DNA from: Teredinibacter waterburyi
GTDB taxonomy: Bacteria > Pseudomonadota > Gammaproteobacteria > Pseudomonadales > Cellvibrionaceae
Direction: 5' to 3'
NCBI RefSeq assembly: GCF_001922985.1
Contig: NZ_MRUH01000123.1
Span: forward strand, 1 to 64,000
Length of the DNA: 64,000 nt
Position 1 is the stretch's first letter, and each line of letters opens with the position of its first letter. This document shows, in pieces, positions 34,909 to 42,988 of this stretch. The notes beneath the pieces were generated by a model. It was given only the letters and a program-made list of their open reading frames with translations, was not told the DNA's origin and made no database searches. A program made the translations under genes and the position numbers.

Positions 34909-36852
34909 CTATGGCTTGGGTCGCTTATGCGGCTTTTTTGAATCGTCGCTTTTACCGGTAAAGTCGGGCTTTGAGCCAGACTTTTTAAACGGTTTATTCC
35001 CCTTGTCTCCGTAATCGCGCTTACCTTTACCAGCGTTAGCTCTTGGCTTACTACTTGGTTTGCGGTCTTCGCCACTGCGTTCTGGCATTTTTGGCGGAGT
35101 GCCATCATCGTTAATGCGTTCGATATTGAGTTGACGTTGCTTAACTCGAGTTTTACGCAATACGGCCATAACATCGTTTGGCATACCGCCGGGTAAATCG
35201 ACCGTACTAAAATCATCGTAGATTTTGATGTGGCCAATATAGCGACCTTCGATATCCGCTTCGTTCGCAATCGCGCCAACAATTTCTCGTGGAGAAACTT
35301 CGTCGTTGCGACCAACGCGGATACAGAAGCGTTCCATTTCAATTTCGGGGTTATCTTTCAGCGGTTCTGCGCTGCCGAGATTGCTTGGCGCTGGGCGCGA
35401 TGGTCGATCTCGAAACTCTTCCTTTTGGCGTCCGTCGCGAGAGTTACGGTTGCGGTCTCTATCTTGACGTGGCTCGCGTGAGTCTCGTGAATCACGCTCA
35501 GGGCGTGGTTCACGCACTGGGCGATCTTTTGGCGGTTGCAGCGGACGGTCTTTTTGTAACAAATAGGCCATGGCTGCAGCAACATTTTCGGGGCTGACTT
35601 CTTGATCGTGGCAAATTTCTGAAACGATTTTTTCAAAGAAACCTTTGTCGTCGTTATTCAGGCCTTCAATGATCGAGGTTTTAAACGCTTGCGAGCGGCG
35701 ATCAATAAGGTCATCACGTGAAGGTAATTGTACTTGCGTGATTTTTTGACGCGTTGTTTTCTCGATTGAGTAAAGCAGGCGGCGTTCGCGCGGTGCAACA
35801 AACAGAATCGCTTTACCTTTACGTCCTGCGCGGCCGGTGCGGCCAATACGGTGAACGTAAGCTTCTTCATCATAAGGGATGTCAAAGTTTATAACGTGGC
35901 TAATTCGATCGACATCTAGGCCGCGAGCAGCAACATCGGTAGCGATGAGAATATCCAGTTGGCCGCGCTTAAGTTGGTCAACGGTGCGCTGGCGCAGGGT
36001 TTGATTCATATCGCCGTTTAATGGCGAAGCAGAAAAACCGCGTGCACTGAGCTTTTCGGCCAAATCTACCGTGGCAGTTTTAGTTCGCACGAAAATAATC
36101 ATACCGTCGAATTCTTCAACTTCTAGGATTCGTGTTAGTGCATCGAGTTTATTCGTGCCGCTAACTAGCCAGTAGCTTTGTTCAATATTGTCGTTAGTGG
36201 ATACCGCGGAGGCGATGCTCACTTCCGTTGGGTTGTTTAGATACTTCGAGGCTACGCGGCGGATTTGCGGTGGCATAGTCGCTGAAAATAATGCGATTTG
36301 GCGATCCGCCGGTGTTTTTTGCAAAATTGTTTCAACGTCTTCGGCGAAACCCATGCGTAACATTTCATCGGCTTCGTCCAAGACGAGGGTGTGTAGCTTG
36401 TCAAAACTGATACTGCGACGATCGAGGTGATCGATCAAGCGGCCAGGTGTTGCCACGATAACGTGCACGCCACGACTAATTGCACGCAGTTGCGTACGCA
36501 TGTCTTGTCCGCCGTAAATCGGCAGCACGTGAAAGCCTTTCATAAACGCCGCATAGGACTGCAACGCTTCGGCAACCTGCAAGGCAAGTTCGCGGGTTGG
36601 GCAAAGTACAAGCGCTTGTGGTTGCGTGAGTTTGAGGTCGATTTTATTCAGTAGTGGCAGAGCGAAGGCTGCCGTTTTGCCGGTACCGGTTTGCGCCATA
36701 CCAACAATATCATTGCCCGCTATCAATACCGGTATGGTGGCCGCTTGAATAGGGGAGGGCGACTCATAACCCACCGCGTTTAACGCTTTTAGGAGGAAGT
36801 CGGGAAGGTTAAGGTCTTCGAAACGGAGATTCTCATCGGGAGTAGTAGACAT
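34909..36852 (-). CDS. deaD: DEAD-box RNA helicase DeaD/CsdA
   Basis: A 647-residue helicase. Q motif (YESPSPIQAATIP), motif I AQTGTGKT, motif II DEAD, motif III SAT and motif VI HRIGRTGRAGRKG are all present in the first 370 residues. The CsdA/DbpA-type RNA-binding domain (about 500-575: MERFCIRVGRNDEVSPREIVG) follows an Arg/Asp-rich linker. The Lys-rich tail is disordered. Role: RNA unwinding in ribosome assembly, translation initiation and mRNA decay, especially at low temperature. A long, structured upstream region suggests leader-mediated control, as known for cold-shock genes. Confidence 0.95.
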   Translation of the reverse strand: MSTTPDENLRFEDLNLPDFLLKALNAVGYESPSPIQAATIPVLIAGNDIVGMAQTGTGKTAAFALPLLNKIDLKLTQPQALVLCPTRELALQVAEALQSYAAFMKGFHVLPIYGGQDMRTQLRAISRGVHVIVATPGRLIDHLDRRSISFDKLHTLVLDEADEMLRMGFAEDVETILQKTPADRQIALFSATMPPQIRRVASKYLNNPTEVSIASAVSTNDNIEQSYWLVSGTNKLDALTRILEVEEFDGMIIFVRTKTATVDLAEKLSARGFSASPLNGDMNQTLRQRTVDQLKRGQLDILIATDVAARGLDVDRISHVINFDIPYDEEAYVHRIGRTGRAGRKGKAILFVAPRERRLLYSIEKTTRQKITQVQLPSRDDLIDRRSQAFKTSIIEGLNNDDKGFFEKIVSEICHDQEVSPENVAAAMAYLLQKDRPLQPPKDRPVREPRPERDSRDSREPRQDRDRNRNSRDGRQKEEFRDRPSRPAPSNLGSAEPLKDNPEIEMERFCIRVGRNDEVSPREIVGAIANEADIEGRYIGHIKIYDDFSTVDLPGGMPNDVMAVLRKTRVKQRQLNIERINDDGTPPKMPERSGEDRKPSSKPRANAGKGKRDYGDKGNKPFKKSGSKPDFTGKSDDSKKPHKRPKP

Positions 36853-36910
36853 TGGTGTCCTTTGTCAGGGTAAATCAAAGTATGTAATAGTGCGAAACAC
36901 GCCAACGCCA

Positions 36911-36929
36911 GCTGGATACGAGATCCAGC
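36911..36929 (-). promoter_or_regulatory. Hairpin in the deaD leader
   Basis: GCTGGAT (36911-36917) and ATCCAGC (36923-36929) form an exact stem around five bases, 59 bp before the deaD ATG. Outer sequences GCGAAACAC (36892-36900) and GTGTTTTTCGC (36937-36947) can pair imperfectly to lengthen it. A leader-RNA regulatory role is inference. Confidence 0.4.
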
Positions 36930-37383
36930 GGGTTTGGTGTTTTTCGCTCAGCGATCAAAATTTTTGCAACCGCAATAGGAATTAGTGTGAATCAGGCGAC
37001 ACAACAGGCGATACAGAGGATTCGAATGCCTCGGTGTTACGGAAATTTGTCTGTAGCTGTGATTTACGATCATTCATGGCGCAGCACCTTGGCTTTGCCA
37101 CGCTATAAACCCGAACAGCTCCTACAGAGTCTACTCTCTTCAATGAGAGGGGGATGGGCTAACAGCGTTAGATTGCATAAAAAATGGGCGCGAATAGTAA
37201 CACACTTCTTTCGCAATGGTTGATAAATCGACAGTTTTTGGCGTGTTTATTGTCTTTTTTATTTTTTTGATAGTGCTTTTTTGGAATTGAGCAGGGAATG
37301 GTCCGTCGGGTTGCGCCTATATGGAGTTTGCCTGATCTTGGTGTCAGGCATGGCAACGAGCGAGTGATGAACCGGATTTAAAT

Positions 37384-37404
37384 GATGCTAACGGCGTTAG
37401 CATC
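37384..37404 (-). terminator. Stem-loop after the xylanase gene
   Basis: GATGCTAAC (37384-37392) and GTTAGCATC (37396-37404) form a perfect 9-bp stem with a 3-nt loop, 57 bp past the xylanase stop. ATTTAAAT follows on the reverse strand, a weak U-rich tail. Confidence 0.5.
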
Positions 37405-37460
37405 AGGAACGCCCGCCCGCAATTCGTTTTATGCGAAGTAACCCCTTCTATATTTCCCAA

Positions 37461-38282
37461 TTATTGGGAGCTTGCATCCCAGACTCGGCCAGAAGCCGTG
37501 CCATCTTTGCCGGGGTTAAATACCTCGACGGCCATAACTTGATAGGTGGGGTCATCGCTGGCGTCGAAGTTGTTCATGTTCGGAATAATCCAGCCGGTAT
37601 CGGCCCAGGCTTTAACGTGATCGGCAAAATTAATTTCGTAATCTTGGCCAAGCTCTCGTTGTTGGCTTGGTTTGCTCCAGTACTGATAAAAGGTAGAGGT
37701 ACTATTGATGGATGGTTGTTGCGTGCGCAAGGATCGGTAGGTCGAGTATTCAACGCCATTGCTCACAAACGTTTTACCAAATGAGCCATCTCGGCTGGGG
37801 TCGTAGGTCCATCGTTGTAGGATGTAGTACTCCACTAGGTGTGCAGGGTTTGAGGTGGGCATGTTTTTGTCGTACCCCCAACCATACAAGGTAATATAGG
37901 TTGCGCCGCTGTCTTCATTGAAGCGGTAGCCGATAACTCTGTTTTTCTTGCCGGAATGCCATCCGGGGCCGCCGACATAGTTATAGCCACCGCCCTCCCA
38001 GCTAACACTGAAATCGCCTTCTGTATCCAGAGCTAAGGAGGTTGAGCCGCCGTCTTTCCAGTGTGTAAAGAACAAATCACCAACATGACCGGTCGCATGA
38101 TTTTGAGTGAGCACGGTGTTGCTGGTGTAGGCCTGCGTATAAGCCTGATACTTTTCAATACTGCTTACGGTCTGTGCTTTTACGTCACTTTCCGCTTTCG
38201 AGCGCTGCTGCTCTTGAGCGCAGCTCATTAGGCCGACCGTGATGAGTAGAATAGATGCATTTTTACTAAAGTAGTTTTTCAA
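37461..38282 (-). CDS. GH11 endo-1,4-beta-xylanase, predicted lipoprotein
   Basis: A 273-residue precursor. The longest frame starts at 38387, but TTG at 38282 has AGAGAGGA about 7 nt upstream and gives a clean lipoprotein signal: ILLITVGLMSC with Cys21, then Ala at +2, so an outer-membrane lipoprotein. The catalytic part (about 65-260) has GH11 hallmarks: GGGYNYVGGPGW, LVEYYILQRW with nucleophile E151, TFYQYWS, and YQVMAVEVF with acid/base E253. It hydrolyses internal bonds of xylan. Both catalytic signatures deviate from the usual consensus (Gln in place of the Asp/Glu after EYYI; EVFNPG at the second). Fold assignment is by motif; activity is inference. Confidence 0.85.
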   Translation of the reverse strand: MKNYFSKNASILLITVGLMSCAQEQQRSKAESDVKAQTVSSIEKYQAYTQAYTSNTVLTQNHATGHVGDLFFTHWKDGGSTSLALDTEGDFSVSWEGGGYNYVGGPGWHSGKKNRVIGYRFNEDSGATYITLYGWGYDKNMPTSNPAHLVEYYILQRWTYDPSRDGSFGKTFVSNGVEYSTYRSLRTQQPSINSTSTFYQYWSKPSQQRELGQDYEINFADHVKAWADTGWIIPNMNNFDASDDPTYQVMAVEVFNPGKDGTASGRVWDASSQ

Positions 38283-38446
38283 ACGGGTTTCCTCTCTAAG
38301 GCGTGCACGACAAGCACTTACAATACTTATAAATAGAGTAAAGCCGCTAATGACTTTAATTCCAGCACTGGGCAGGAGAGCGAACAACTGAAGAGCCCAA
38401 TTAGTCAGGGGGACGCTTTAGTATGGCGAGCGGCCCGCAAATCGTA

Positions 38447-39181
38447 TTAGCGCGGTGTGTTTTTGATAGCGACTTCTTTGGCGAGGTTTACCCTTGCGGC
38501 GAGGTAGTCGTTACCGCCGTGGTCGGGGTGTAGCTTTTGCATAAGTCGGCGATGAGCTGTTTTGATCTCTTTGTGGGTGACCTCTTCTGGAGGGAGGTTA
38601 TCTAGCCCGAGAATCTGTAGCGATTCTTTAAAGGATGGGTCGCCGACTGTTGCAAACTCTTGGCGGTTGCTATGTTGTTGGTTTTGCGCTCCGTTAGCGC
38701 CTTGCAGGCGTTGGCGTAACACACGCACTAGGTAGAGGCTGCGTTTGTCTTTGTCGCGATAGAAGTCCTCAAGCTCGATAAATTGTGCGTCGGTAAGTTC
38801 GGCAAATGGTGTGCCCTTGTGTGGGCCGTCGATAATTTCGCCGCTAATACTGGAGTTTTTTAAATCCAAGACTAGGCGTAAATAAGGCGTGGTAAATACC
38901 GGGTTGCCGAAGGGTTGTTGTTTGAGTATCCCCAAAAACGGCATAAATCGAGCGAAGTTTTGCAAGCCAAATTTGGCCACACCTACCAGCATGGCAAGAA
39001 CGCCACCTAACCAATGCATACGCCCGGTTACTACCGCTAGCAGGGTAACGAAAATAACCGCGCCGATAGCTAGCTTTACCAACCACTGTTTGCGTTGCTC
39101 GTTGGGTAGGCGTCGATATTTGGCGAGCAGCCAAAATACAAAACCGATAACGACTAAAGCGAGAAGTAGGCGTGGGATCAT
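38447..39181 (-). CDS. DnaJ-domain membrane protein
   Basis: A 244-residue protein. Two or three N-terminal helices (about 3-20, 33-52 and 56-72) anchor it. A C-terminal J-like domain (about 190-244) contains HRRLMQKLHPDHGGND with the HPD motif that stimulates DnaK. The middle carries a conserved FAELTDAQFIELEDFYRD region. It is a single-J-domain co-chaperone at the inner membrane; client unknown. The start overlaps the end of ppx by 4 bp, so the two are probably translationally coupled. Confidence 0.88.
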   Translation of the reverse strand: MIPRLLLALVVIGFVFWLLAKYRRLPNEQRKQWLVKLAIGAVIFVTLLAVVTGRMHWLGGVLAMLVGVAKFGLQNFARFMPFLGILKQQPFGNPVFTTPYLRLVLDLKNSSISGEIIDGPHKGTPFAELTDAQFIELEDFYRDKDKRSLYLVRVLRQRLQGANGAQNQQHSNRQEFATVGDPSFKESLQILGLDNLPPEEVTHKEIKTAHRRLMQKLHPDHGGNDYLAARVNLAKEVAIKNTPR

Positions 39182-40662
39182 AATAGTTTTAGTTGTACAC
39201 CCAAAGGTTTTAGAAATTTAGCTTCTTGTTCTAGTCCGGTTTGGGTTAGTGGGTGATTGCTTAACCATTCGGGATCTAGACATAATTGGTACTGACTATC
39301 ATCGACCGTAATACTGGGAAGAATATCCGCATCGTCGCGCCGACGGTGGAGGATGTTTGCAATGCGCAAACAAAACAAAAGTGGCAAAAACGATTTTAGC
39401 GCATCGGCATCCATGCCGTCGAAGCGGGTATCGGATATTTTTTTTCTATGGCTGCGGGTAAGTGCGGCCATTATATATTGTTCGTAGCGGCCGAAGCCGG
39501 CGAGATCTGAGTAGCGTAAAATATAGTAGCTGTGATGATGGTAGTTTGAGTGAGAAATACTTAAACCAATTTCGTGTAAACGTGCCGCCCAGGACAAAAT
39601 TTTTGAACGCGAAACGCCAGCGAGTAATGGCAGGTCGGGCATTTGCAACCAAAGGTGCATGGCGGTTTTTGCGACGCGGCCACCGTGTACTGTATCAATA
39701 CCATAGCGCTCTTCTAATTTGCGCACTGTGGTAAAGCGCATATCGTGATCACTAAAGCGCCCAATAGTGTCGTAAATTAGGCCTTCTTTTAGGGTGGCGT
39801 CGGCAACGTGAATTTTTTCGAGTTTGAGTTGGTCAAAAATAGCTTGCAGAATTGCCAGTCCAGCAGGTAAAACATCGCGGCGCAATTGCGCAGTATTGGG
39901 CGCATTTAGCTTGCCGTTGGCAATGGTATCGTCAATCAGCGTGTTAAGTGCTGCTTTTGTGATTACCGCACCGCCATCGTTGTCTTGTAATAGTTCTGCA
40001 ATCGCTTTCATCGTGCCTGATGTGCCGTAACTTACTTGCCAGCCGGTGTTAAGGTAGTTGCGTCGAATTTCTTCAAGTTCGCCACAGGCGGCCATATAAG
40101 CACGACGCATATTGCGGGCTGATAATTTATCGGGGCTTAGATCAAAGTTTGCGGTGTAGGTGACGCAGCCTAAGCTCAGGCTTTCCATACAAAAAGTGTC
40201 ATAAGATTTACCGATAATAAATTCGGTACTGCCGCCGCCAATATCAACAACTAAACGTTGATCGTGATCATTCACTACGGTGTTGGCGAGGCCGTTGTAA
40301 ACTAAGCGGGCTTCTTCATAGCCAGAAATAATTTGAATGGGGGCGCCGAGCGCTTTTTCGGCGGCTTTCAAAAAAGCCTTTGAGTTGCGAGCGGTTCGCA
40401 GGGTTTTGGTACCAACGGCGCGAACCTGAGCTTCGGGAATATCGCGCAAGCGTTCGGCGAAGCGATTAAGACAATCCAGTGCACGGGTTTGGGTCTCGGC
40501 ATCGAGGGTTGCCGAATCTTTTAGTCCGCGCGCAATTTGCACCATTTCTTTTACTCGGTCTACGATTTCAATTCGGTCGTCATTGAAACGCACGATCAGC
40601 ATATGAAAGCTGTTGGAACCAAGATCGACTGCGGCGAAGTAGGGTGATGCAAATTGGGTCAT
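39178..40662 (-). CDS. ppx: Exopolyphosphatase, Ppx/GppA family
   Basis: A 494-residue ASKHA-fold phosphatase. Phosphate-binding loops are AVDLGSNSFHMLIVRF (about 11-26) and VVDIGGGSTEFIIG (about 138-151). The C-terminal HD-like region (from about 320: KTAMHLWLQMPDLPLL) matches long-form Ppx rather than the short GppA forms. It releases phosphate from polyphosphate ends, or hydrolyses pppGpp to ppGpp if acting as GppA. No ppk gene is adjacent. The DnaJ-domain gene follows with a 4-bp overlap. Confidence 0.93.
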   Translation of the reverse strand: MTQFASPYFAAVDLGSNSFHMLIVRFNDDRIEIVDRVKEMVQIARGLKDSATLDAETQTRALDCLNRFAERLRDIPEAQVRAVGTKTLRTARNSKAFLKAAEKALGAPIQIISGYEEARLVYNGLANTVVNDHDQRLVVDIGGGSTEFIIGKSYDTFCMESLSLGCVTYTANFDLSPDKLSARNMRRAYMAACGELEEIRRNYLNTGWQVSYGTSGTMKAIAELLQDNDGGAVITKAALNTLIDDTIANGKLNAPNTAQLRRDVLPAGLAILQAIFDQLKLEKIHVADATLKEGLIYDTIGRFSDHDMRFTTVRKLEERYGIDTVHGGRVAKTAMHLWLQMPDLPLLAGVSRSKILSWAARLHEIGLSISHSNYHHHSYYILRYSDLAGFGRYEQYIMAALTRSHRKKISDTRFDGMDADALKSFLPLLFCLRIANILHRRRDDADILPSITVDDSQYQLCLDPEWLSNHPLTQTGLEQEAKFLKPLGVQLKLL

Positions 40663-40726
40663 TGGAGGCCCCTAGGTTGTGGCTGCTATGAATGGTGACG
40701 GCTTAGCGAGTTGAGAATTATAACTT

Positions 40727-40764
40727 TAATTAATACCCTAATCAGGTTTTGCTTGGATTAATTA
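40727..40764. promoter_or_regulatory. AT-rich inverted repeat between ppx and methyltransferase genes
   Basis: TAATTAAT (40727-40734) and ATTAATTA (40757-40764) are exact reverse complements, 22 bp apart, in the divergent promoter region. It could be an operator or simply AT-rich symmetry. Confidence 0.3.
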
Positions 40765-40839
40765 CCGTTGCTTCCTGTTTAATCACCGAAACATCCGAGT
40801 TAAATATAAACATGCTTTTACTCTTATTGAGGAATATAG

Positions 40840-41469
40840 ATGCCTAGTACCGAAAAAGAAGCCTACGGATTGAAGATATTGACTAATAATCATCCAGATA
40901 TCCGGCGATTACGACGGCAGACGGGTACACCCAATATTCACGGCAATAAATTTTGGAAGTCGACATTGGTCTTGATGGACTATTTGTGCGAATTTCCGCC
41001 GCCAAAGGCCGGTAAGGATAAGCCGCTGAGGGTGCTAGAAATTGGCTGCGGCTGGGGTTTGGCAGGAATATATTGCGCCAAGGAATTCGGTGCGGAATTA
41101 ACATCGTTAGATGCTGACGATTCTGTATTCCCGTATTTAGAGCACCATGCGGCATTAAATGGTGTAAAGGTCACCACCTGGAAATGCCGATACGAGAAGA
41201 TACGTAAAGTCGATTTGGAAAATTTTGATGTAATGATTGGGGCCGATATTTGCTTTTGGGACGAGATGGTTGCACCTTTGTATAACTTAACCCGCCGTGC
41301 TGCGCAGGCCGGTGTAAGGGTAGTGATGACCGACCCTGGGCGACCAACTTTCTCGGCTATGGCTTCGCAGTGCGAAGCAAAATTAGCTGCATTACACGAA
41401 GCTTGGTCGGTGCCGCCGCCGTATAATACTTCGGGTTTTGTTATGGATTATGACCCAATGGGGCAGTGA
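40840..41469 (+). CDS. Class I SAM-dependent methyltransferase
   Basis: A 209-residue protein. The SAM-binding motif I is VLEIGCGWGLAG (about 62-73), followed by acidic LTSLDADDS and motif IV VMIGADICFWDEM. The layout resembles the methyltransferase 16 (lysine or protein methyltransferase-like) group. An N-terminal substrate region carries NIHGNKFWKSTLVLMDYL. Substrate unknown. Precedes msrA by 53 bp on the same strand, so may be cotranscribed. Confidence 0.88.
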   Translation: MPSTEKEAYGLKILTNNHPDIRRLRRQTGTPNIHGNKFWKSTLVLMDYLCEFPPPKAGKDKPLRVLEIGCGWGLAGIYCAKEFGAELTSLDADDSVFPYLEHHAALNGVKVTTWKCRYEKIRKVDLENFDVMIGADICFWDEMVAPLYNLTRRAAQAGVRVVMTDPGRPTFSAMASQCEAKLAALHEAWSVPPPYNTSGFVMDYDPMGQ

Positions 41470-41522
41470 GTTGATATTGACTTCACTTAACCCTAACGCT
41501 TTCAATTGACGTCGAGGTTGCT

Positions 41523-42173
41523 ATGGACTTATTTCAAAAAATGAATCAACGCATGGCAGATAAGCTGCAGATTCCCGCGGCAGAGGATTGTTTGCCGGGG
41601 AGGGCCGATGCAATCGCAACAGCCCCTAAGCATCATGTTTTAGAGACGGATCTAAAGCCGCCATTCGCCCCACAGCTGCAAACAGTCATTGTCGGCATGG
41701 GTTGCTTTTGGGGGGCAGAAAAACGCTTCTGGAGTGTCCCTGGAGTTGCCGTGACGGCCGTAGGCTATTGTGGGGGTATCACGCCAAATCCGACGTACGA
41801 GGAAGTTTGTTCGGGTAAAACGGGCCACAATGAAGTGGTGTTGATCGCTTTTGACCCTGCCGTTTTGTCTCTAGAGGCGTTATTCGCGCTGTTTTGGGAA
41901 TCGCATAATCCTACTCAGGGGATGCGTCAGGGCAATGATGTGGGAACCCAGTACCGTTCGGGAATCTACTTAACGGATGCCGCACAAATGGAGCCCGCGC
42001 AAGCAAGTAAACAGCGCTACCAGCAACAGCTAAGCGCTGCTGGTGAAGGTGATATAACCACCGAGATCTGTATGGCTGGGGAGTTTTATTATGCCGAGGC
42101 TTACCATCAGCAATATTTGTCTAAAAACCCAAATGGTTATTGCGGGCTTGGTGGCACCGGCGTGTGCTACTAA
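41523..42173 (+). CDS. msrA: Peptide methionine sulfoxide reductase MsrA
   Basis: A 216-residue enzyme that reduces the S-epimer of methionine sulfoxide in proteins. The catalytic motif GMGCFWGAE gives Cys61. Later conserved segments are [43 protein letters not shown] and the C-terminal [13 protein letters not shown] with resolving Cys residues. The N-terminal extension of about 50 residues is like E. coli MsrA (212 aa). Its stop overlaps the convergent GGDEF gene by 4 bp. Confidence 0.96.
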   Translation: MDLFQKMNQRMADKLQIPAAEDCLPGRADAIATAPKHHVLETDLKPPFAPQLQTVIVGMGCFWGAEKRFWSVPGVAVTAVGYCGGITPNPTYEEVCSGKTGHNEVVLIAFDPAVLSLEALFALFWESHNPTQGMRQGNDVGTQYRSGIYLTDAAQMEPAQASKQRYQQQLSAAGEGDITTEICMAGEFYYAEAYHQQYLSKNPNGYCGLGGTGVCY

Positions 42174-42916
42174 GGCTGTCGGTTAGACGAAATGTCGTCT
42201 GGCACTTGCAATGAGTCCTGTGCGCTATCGCTGTTGTCCTGCTGTTCGCGCAACCCCTCCCAAAGCGCTTTTTTCTCCGCGCTACTAACTTCCACTACTG
42301 TTTCGCGCGAGCTGCGGCCGTGACAAACTTGGTTGCGACCCGTGGTTTTCGCTCGGTACAGGTGGTTGTCTACACGTTCAACAAAGCTTTGGCTGGATTC
42401 TGGTTGGTGGTTATGGAAGGTGTCGACGCCTAGGCTGGCGGTAATCTGTAAGGTCTTCCCCTGCCATTCTATTGCCGAGCGTTCGATCGATTCGCGCAGC
42501 CGCTCGGCCACTTGGGTGGCGATTAACAGCGGTGTTGAAGGCAAGATAATGGCAAATTCTTCACCGCCATAGCGGCAGGGGATATCCAGTCTTCGCGTGG
42601 AGTGTTTGATTAAAGTGGCGAGGTGCCGCAGCGCCTCGTCACCGGCAACATGTCCGTAGCTGTCGTTAAACCGTTTAAAGTGATCAACGTCGAGCATGAT
42701 AAGTGTGGTCGGCTGGCCGCTGCGCAAGGTGCGTTCAATTTCTTGCTCGAGGGTGTTCCAGAAGTGGCGACTGTTGAACAGCGTTGTCAGTTCGTCGGTA
42801 CGAACCTCACTGTTCAGCCTGTCCAGCTGCAATTGCAGCTCGTTGACCTCATTATAAATAGGACAAAGTTCTGGCCCCTGCGGACATGGGTGATCGTTAT
42901 TATTCTTGTCGCTCAT
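42170..42916 (-). CDS. Diguanylate cyclase (GGDEF domain)
   Basis: A 248-residue soluble protein making cyclic di-GMP from two GTP. The GGDEF domain (about 38-200) has the active-site motif GGEEF at 117-121 and an inhibitory-site RxxD (RRLD, 108-111) five residues before it, so product inhibition is expected. A short coiled-coil-like N-terminus ([17 protein letters not shown]) may dimerise it. There is no sensory domain. The acidic and Gln-rich C-terminal tail is probably disordered. It ends tail-to-tail with msrA. Confidence 0.93.
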   Translation of the reverse strand: MSDKNNNDHPCPQGPELCPIYNEVNELQLQLDRLNSEVRTDELTTLFNSRHFWNTLEQEIERTLRSGQPTTLIMLDVDHFKRFNDSYGHVAGDEALRHLATLIKHSTRRLDIPCRYGGEEFAIILPSTPLLIATQVAERLRESIERSAIEWQGKTLQITASLGVDTFHNHQPESSQSFVERVDNHLYRAKTTGRNQVCHGRSSRETVVEVSSAEKKALWEGLREQQDNSDSAQDSLQVPDDISSNRQP

Positions 42917-42988
42917 CCCGTTAGCTGCTCGTATATTGTGTTGGCTGTTTAAGTCGGCTGAGTTTGCGCGCTACGACTATCGGCTGGT

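Larger units (their letters stand above)
36853..37460. other. 608-bp gap: deaD leader and xylanase 3' region
   Basis: No gene is supported here; the short frames seen lack ribosome-binding sites or family resemblance. On the reverse strand this is the upstream region of deaD plus the downstream region of the xylanase gene. Structures present: a perfect hairpin at 36911-36929 (7-bp stem, 5-nt loop) flanked by imperfect extended pairing, a 7-bp hairpin at 37329-37350, and a 9-bp hairpin at 37384-37404. The middle (about 37225-37290) is very A/T-rich and is a natural place for a deaD promoter. Confidence 0.55.

Noticed and set aside
36987..37223. A 78-codon forward frame upstream of deaD
   Set aside because: No ribosome-binding site, no recognisable family and biased composition; it lies in the deaD leader region, so a chance frame is more likely.
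40727..40764. Pho box controlling ppx
   Set aside because: No CTGTCAT-type direct repeats are present; only an AT-rich inverted repeat is seen.
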